A program made the position numbers and the translations under genes. DNA of 64,000 bases. Origin: Pseudarthrobacter sp. MM222. GTDB lineage: Bacteria; Actinomycetota; Actinomycetes; Actinomycetales; Micrococcaceae. How positions within the stretch are numbered: position 1 is the first letter of the stretch; the number at the start of each line of letters is the position of its first letter. The notes beneath the pieces were generated by a model. The model was given only the letters and a program-made list of their open reading frames with translations. It was not told the DNA's origin and searched no databases. Where the stretch lies: NCBI RefSeq assembly GCF_947090775.1, contig NZ_OX352321.1, positions 1,612,001 to 1,676,000 on the forward strand. The letters run 5' to 3'. This document shows positions 63,246 through 64,000 of this stretch, piece after piece.

Positions 63246-64000
63246 CTATCTGCCGCCGGACACCGGCAGCACAGCGCCGGTGATGTACCCGGCTTCGGCA
63301 GACAGCAGCCACAGCACGGCGGCCGCGACCTCGTCCGGCTCCGCCCCACGGCCCATCGGAATGGTGGAGTTCAGCCGCTCCACCCGGTCCGGCATCCCCG
63401 CGGCCGCATGCAACCCGGTTTTGGTGCTCCCGGGGGCCACGCAGTTCACCCGGATGCCCTGCGCCGCCACCTCCGCCGCCAGGCCCACTGTCAGCACGTC
63501 AACCGCGCCCTTCGACGCCGCGTAATGCACCCACGTTCCGGGTGAGCCGGCCTTCGTCGCGGTGGAGGAGATATTGATGATGGAGCCGCCGGGGCCGCCC
63601 CGGTCCCGGCTGAGCCGCCGCACGGCCTCCTGGCAGACAAAGATCAGTCCGGCCGCGTTCACCTCGAGGACCCGCCGGACCGTGGCCGCGGGCACCTCCA
63701 CGAGGGGCCCGATCAGGTTTCCGGTGATCCCGGCATTGTTGACGACGGCGGCCAGCGGACCCAGCACTTGCGCGGCGTCGAACAAGGCCGCCACGGCGTC
63801 GGGGTCGCCCACGTCCGCCTCAACGGCCAGCGCCGAACCGCCGCCGGTGACGATGGCGCCGACCACCGCGGCGGCACCGTCGGCGTCGGCGGAATAGTTG
63901 ACGACGACGGCGTAACCGGCGCGGGCGGCCCGCAGGGCAATCGCCGCGCCTATGCCGCGGCTGCCGCCGGTAACGATGACGACATCCGGGCCGGAGACGC
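63246..64000 (-). CDS. Short-chain dehydrogenase/reductase, 5' end beyond the window
   Basis: At least 251 residues, with the first codons outside the right edge. The nucleotide site is VIVTGGSRGIGAAIAL, the catalytic region NNAG, SSTATKAGSPG and YAASK. Then come GIRVNCVAPGSTKTGLHAA and the C-terminal SAEAGYITGAVLPVSGGR. Classical SDR with glucose-dehydrogenase/FabG-like layout, probably NADP-dependent. Substrate cannot be told. Its 3' end faces nrdR across about 85 bases. Confidence 0.87.
   Translation of the reverse strand, partial: VSGPDVVIVTGGSRGIGAAIALRAARAGYAVVVNYSADADGAAAVVGAIVTGGGSALAVEADVGDPDAVAALFDAAQVLGPLAAVVNNAGITGNLIGPLVEVPAATVRRVLEVNAAGLIFVCQEAVRRLSRDRGGPGGSIINISSTATKAGSPGTWVHYAASKGAVDVLTVGLAAEVAAQGIRVNCVAPGSTKTGLHAAAGMPDRVERLNSTIPMGRGAEPDEVAAAVLWLLSAEAGYITGAVLPVSGGR

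Overview
The window is a contiguous piece of a high-GC actinobacterial chromosome. The very GC-rich codon use, many GTG/TTG starts, the dcw cell-division cluster with sepF-yggT-divIVA behind it, the gcvH-FHA-MerR-bifunctional-nuclease-MerR block, and an aroG / PknL-type kinase / Rv2175c-like / polyprenyl synthetase block all point to Micrococcales. An Arthrobacter or Pseudarthrobacter-like organism fits best. A MurE that lacks the diaminopimelate-type DNPR motif agrees with the L-lysine peptidoglycan of that group. Almost everything is core housekeeping sequence: I see no prophage, transposon, CRISPR array or rRNA. One tRNA gene (Pro, GGG) is present.

Layout. 1-222 is the 3' end of a dicarboxylate symporter. 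525-8563 is a compact plus-strand run, parA-scpA-scpB-rluB-tyrA-cmk-plsC-der (chromosome segregation, rRNA modification, tyrosine, CMP kinase, phospholipid acylation, ribosome-assembly GTPase), then tRNA-Pro. 8847-10349 (minus) pairs an adenylate kinase with an Fpg/Nei glycosylase. 10543-13649 is gcvH, a GarA/OdhI-type FHA protein, an FtsR-type MerR regulator, a bifunctional nuclease and a second MerR regulator behind a long, structured leader. 13757-14578 (minus) is an orphan ParA. 14888-20194 holds pyruvate carboxylase convergent with an acyl-CoA ligase. 20377-24578 has a ROK glucokinase, two tandem esterase-like hydrolases with a small membrane protein, and an acyltransferase. 24643-33483 has aroG, a PASTA kinase, a secreted LysM/transglycosylase, an Rv2175c-like DNA-binding protein, a polyprenyl diphosphate synthase with a lipoprotein, and dinB.

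33772-54615 is the division and wall block: DUF3040 protein, mraZ, rsmH, ftsL, ftsI, murE, murF, mraY, murD, ftsW, murG, murC, ftsQ, ftsZ, pgeF, yggS, sepF, yggT, divIVA. Most dcw genes overlap by a few bases or are separated by very little. After it come lspA, an RluD-type synthase, dnaE, a flavin reductase, a membrane protein, hisD, nrdR and the 3' part of a short-chain dehydrogenase.

The most notable non-coding or anomalous signals are: an apparent one-base deletion in a G-run that breaks the murC reading frame near its end; seven consecutive 9-bp repeats (TGTTAC-like) upstream of the LysM/transglycosylase gene that look like an OmpR-family (MtrA-type) binding array; three 10-bp-spaced TGTGGA boxes over the mraZ promoter; an 8-bp dyad in front of ftsZ, with an FtsR homologue encoded in the same window; a 32-bp-spaced pair of NrdR-like boxes before nrdR; and a probable three-way-junction RNA in the leader of the second MerR gene. 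I did not find a wholly new multi-gene system. The novelty here is mostly regulatory.
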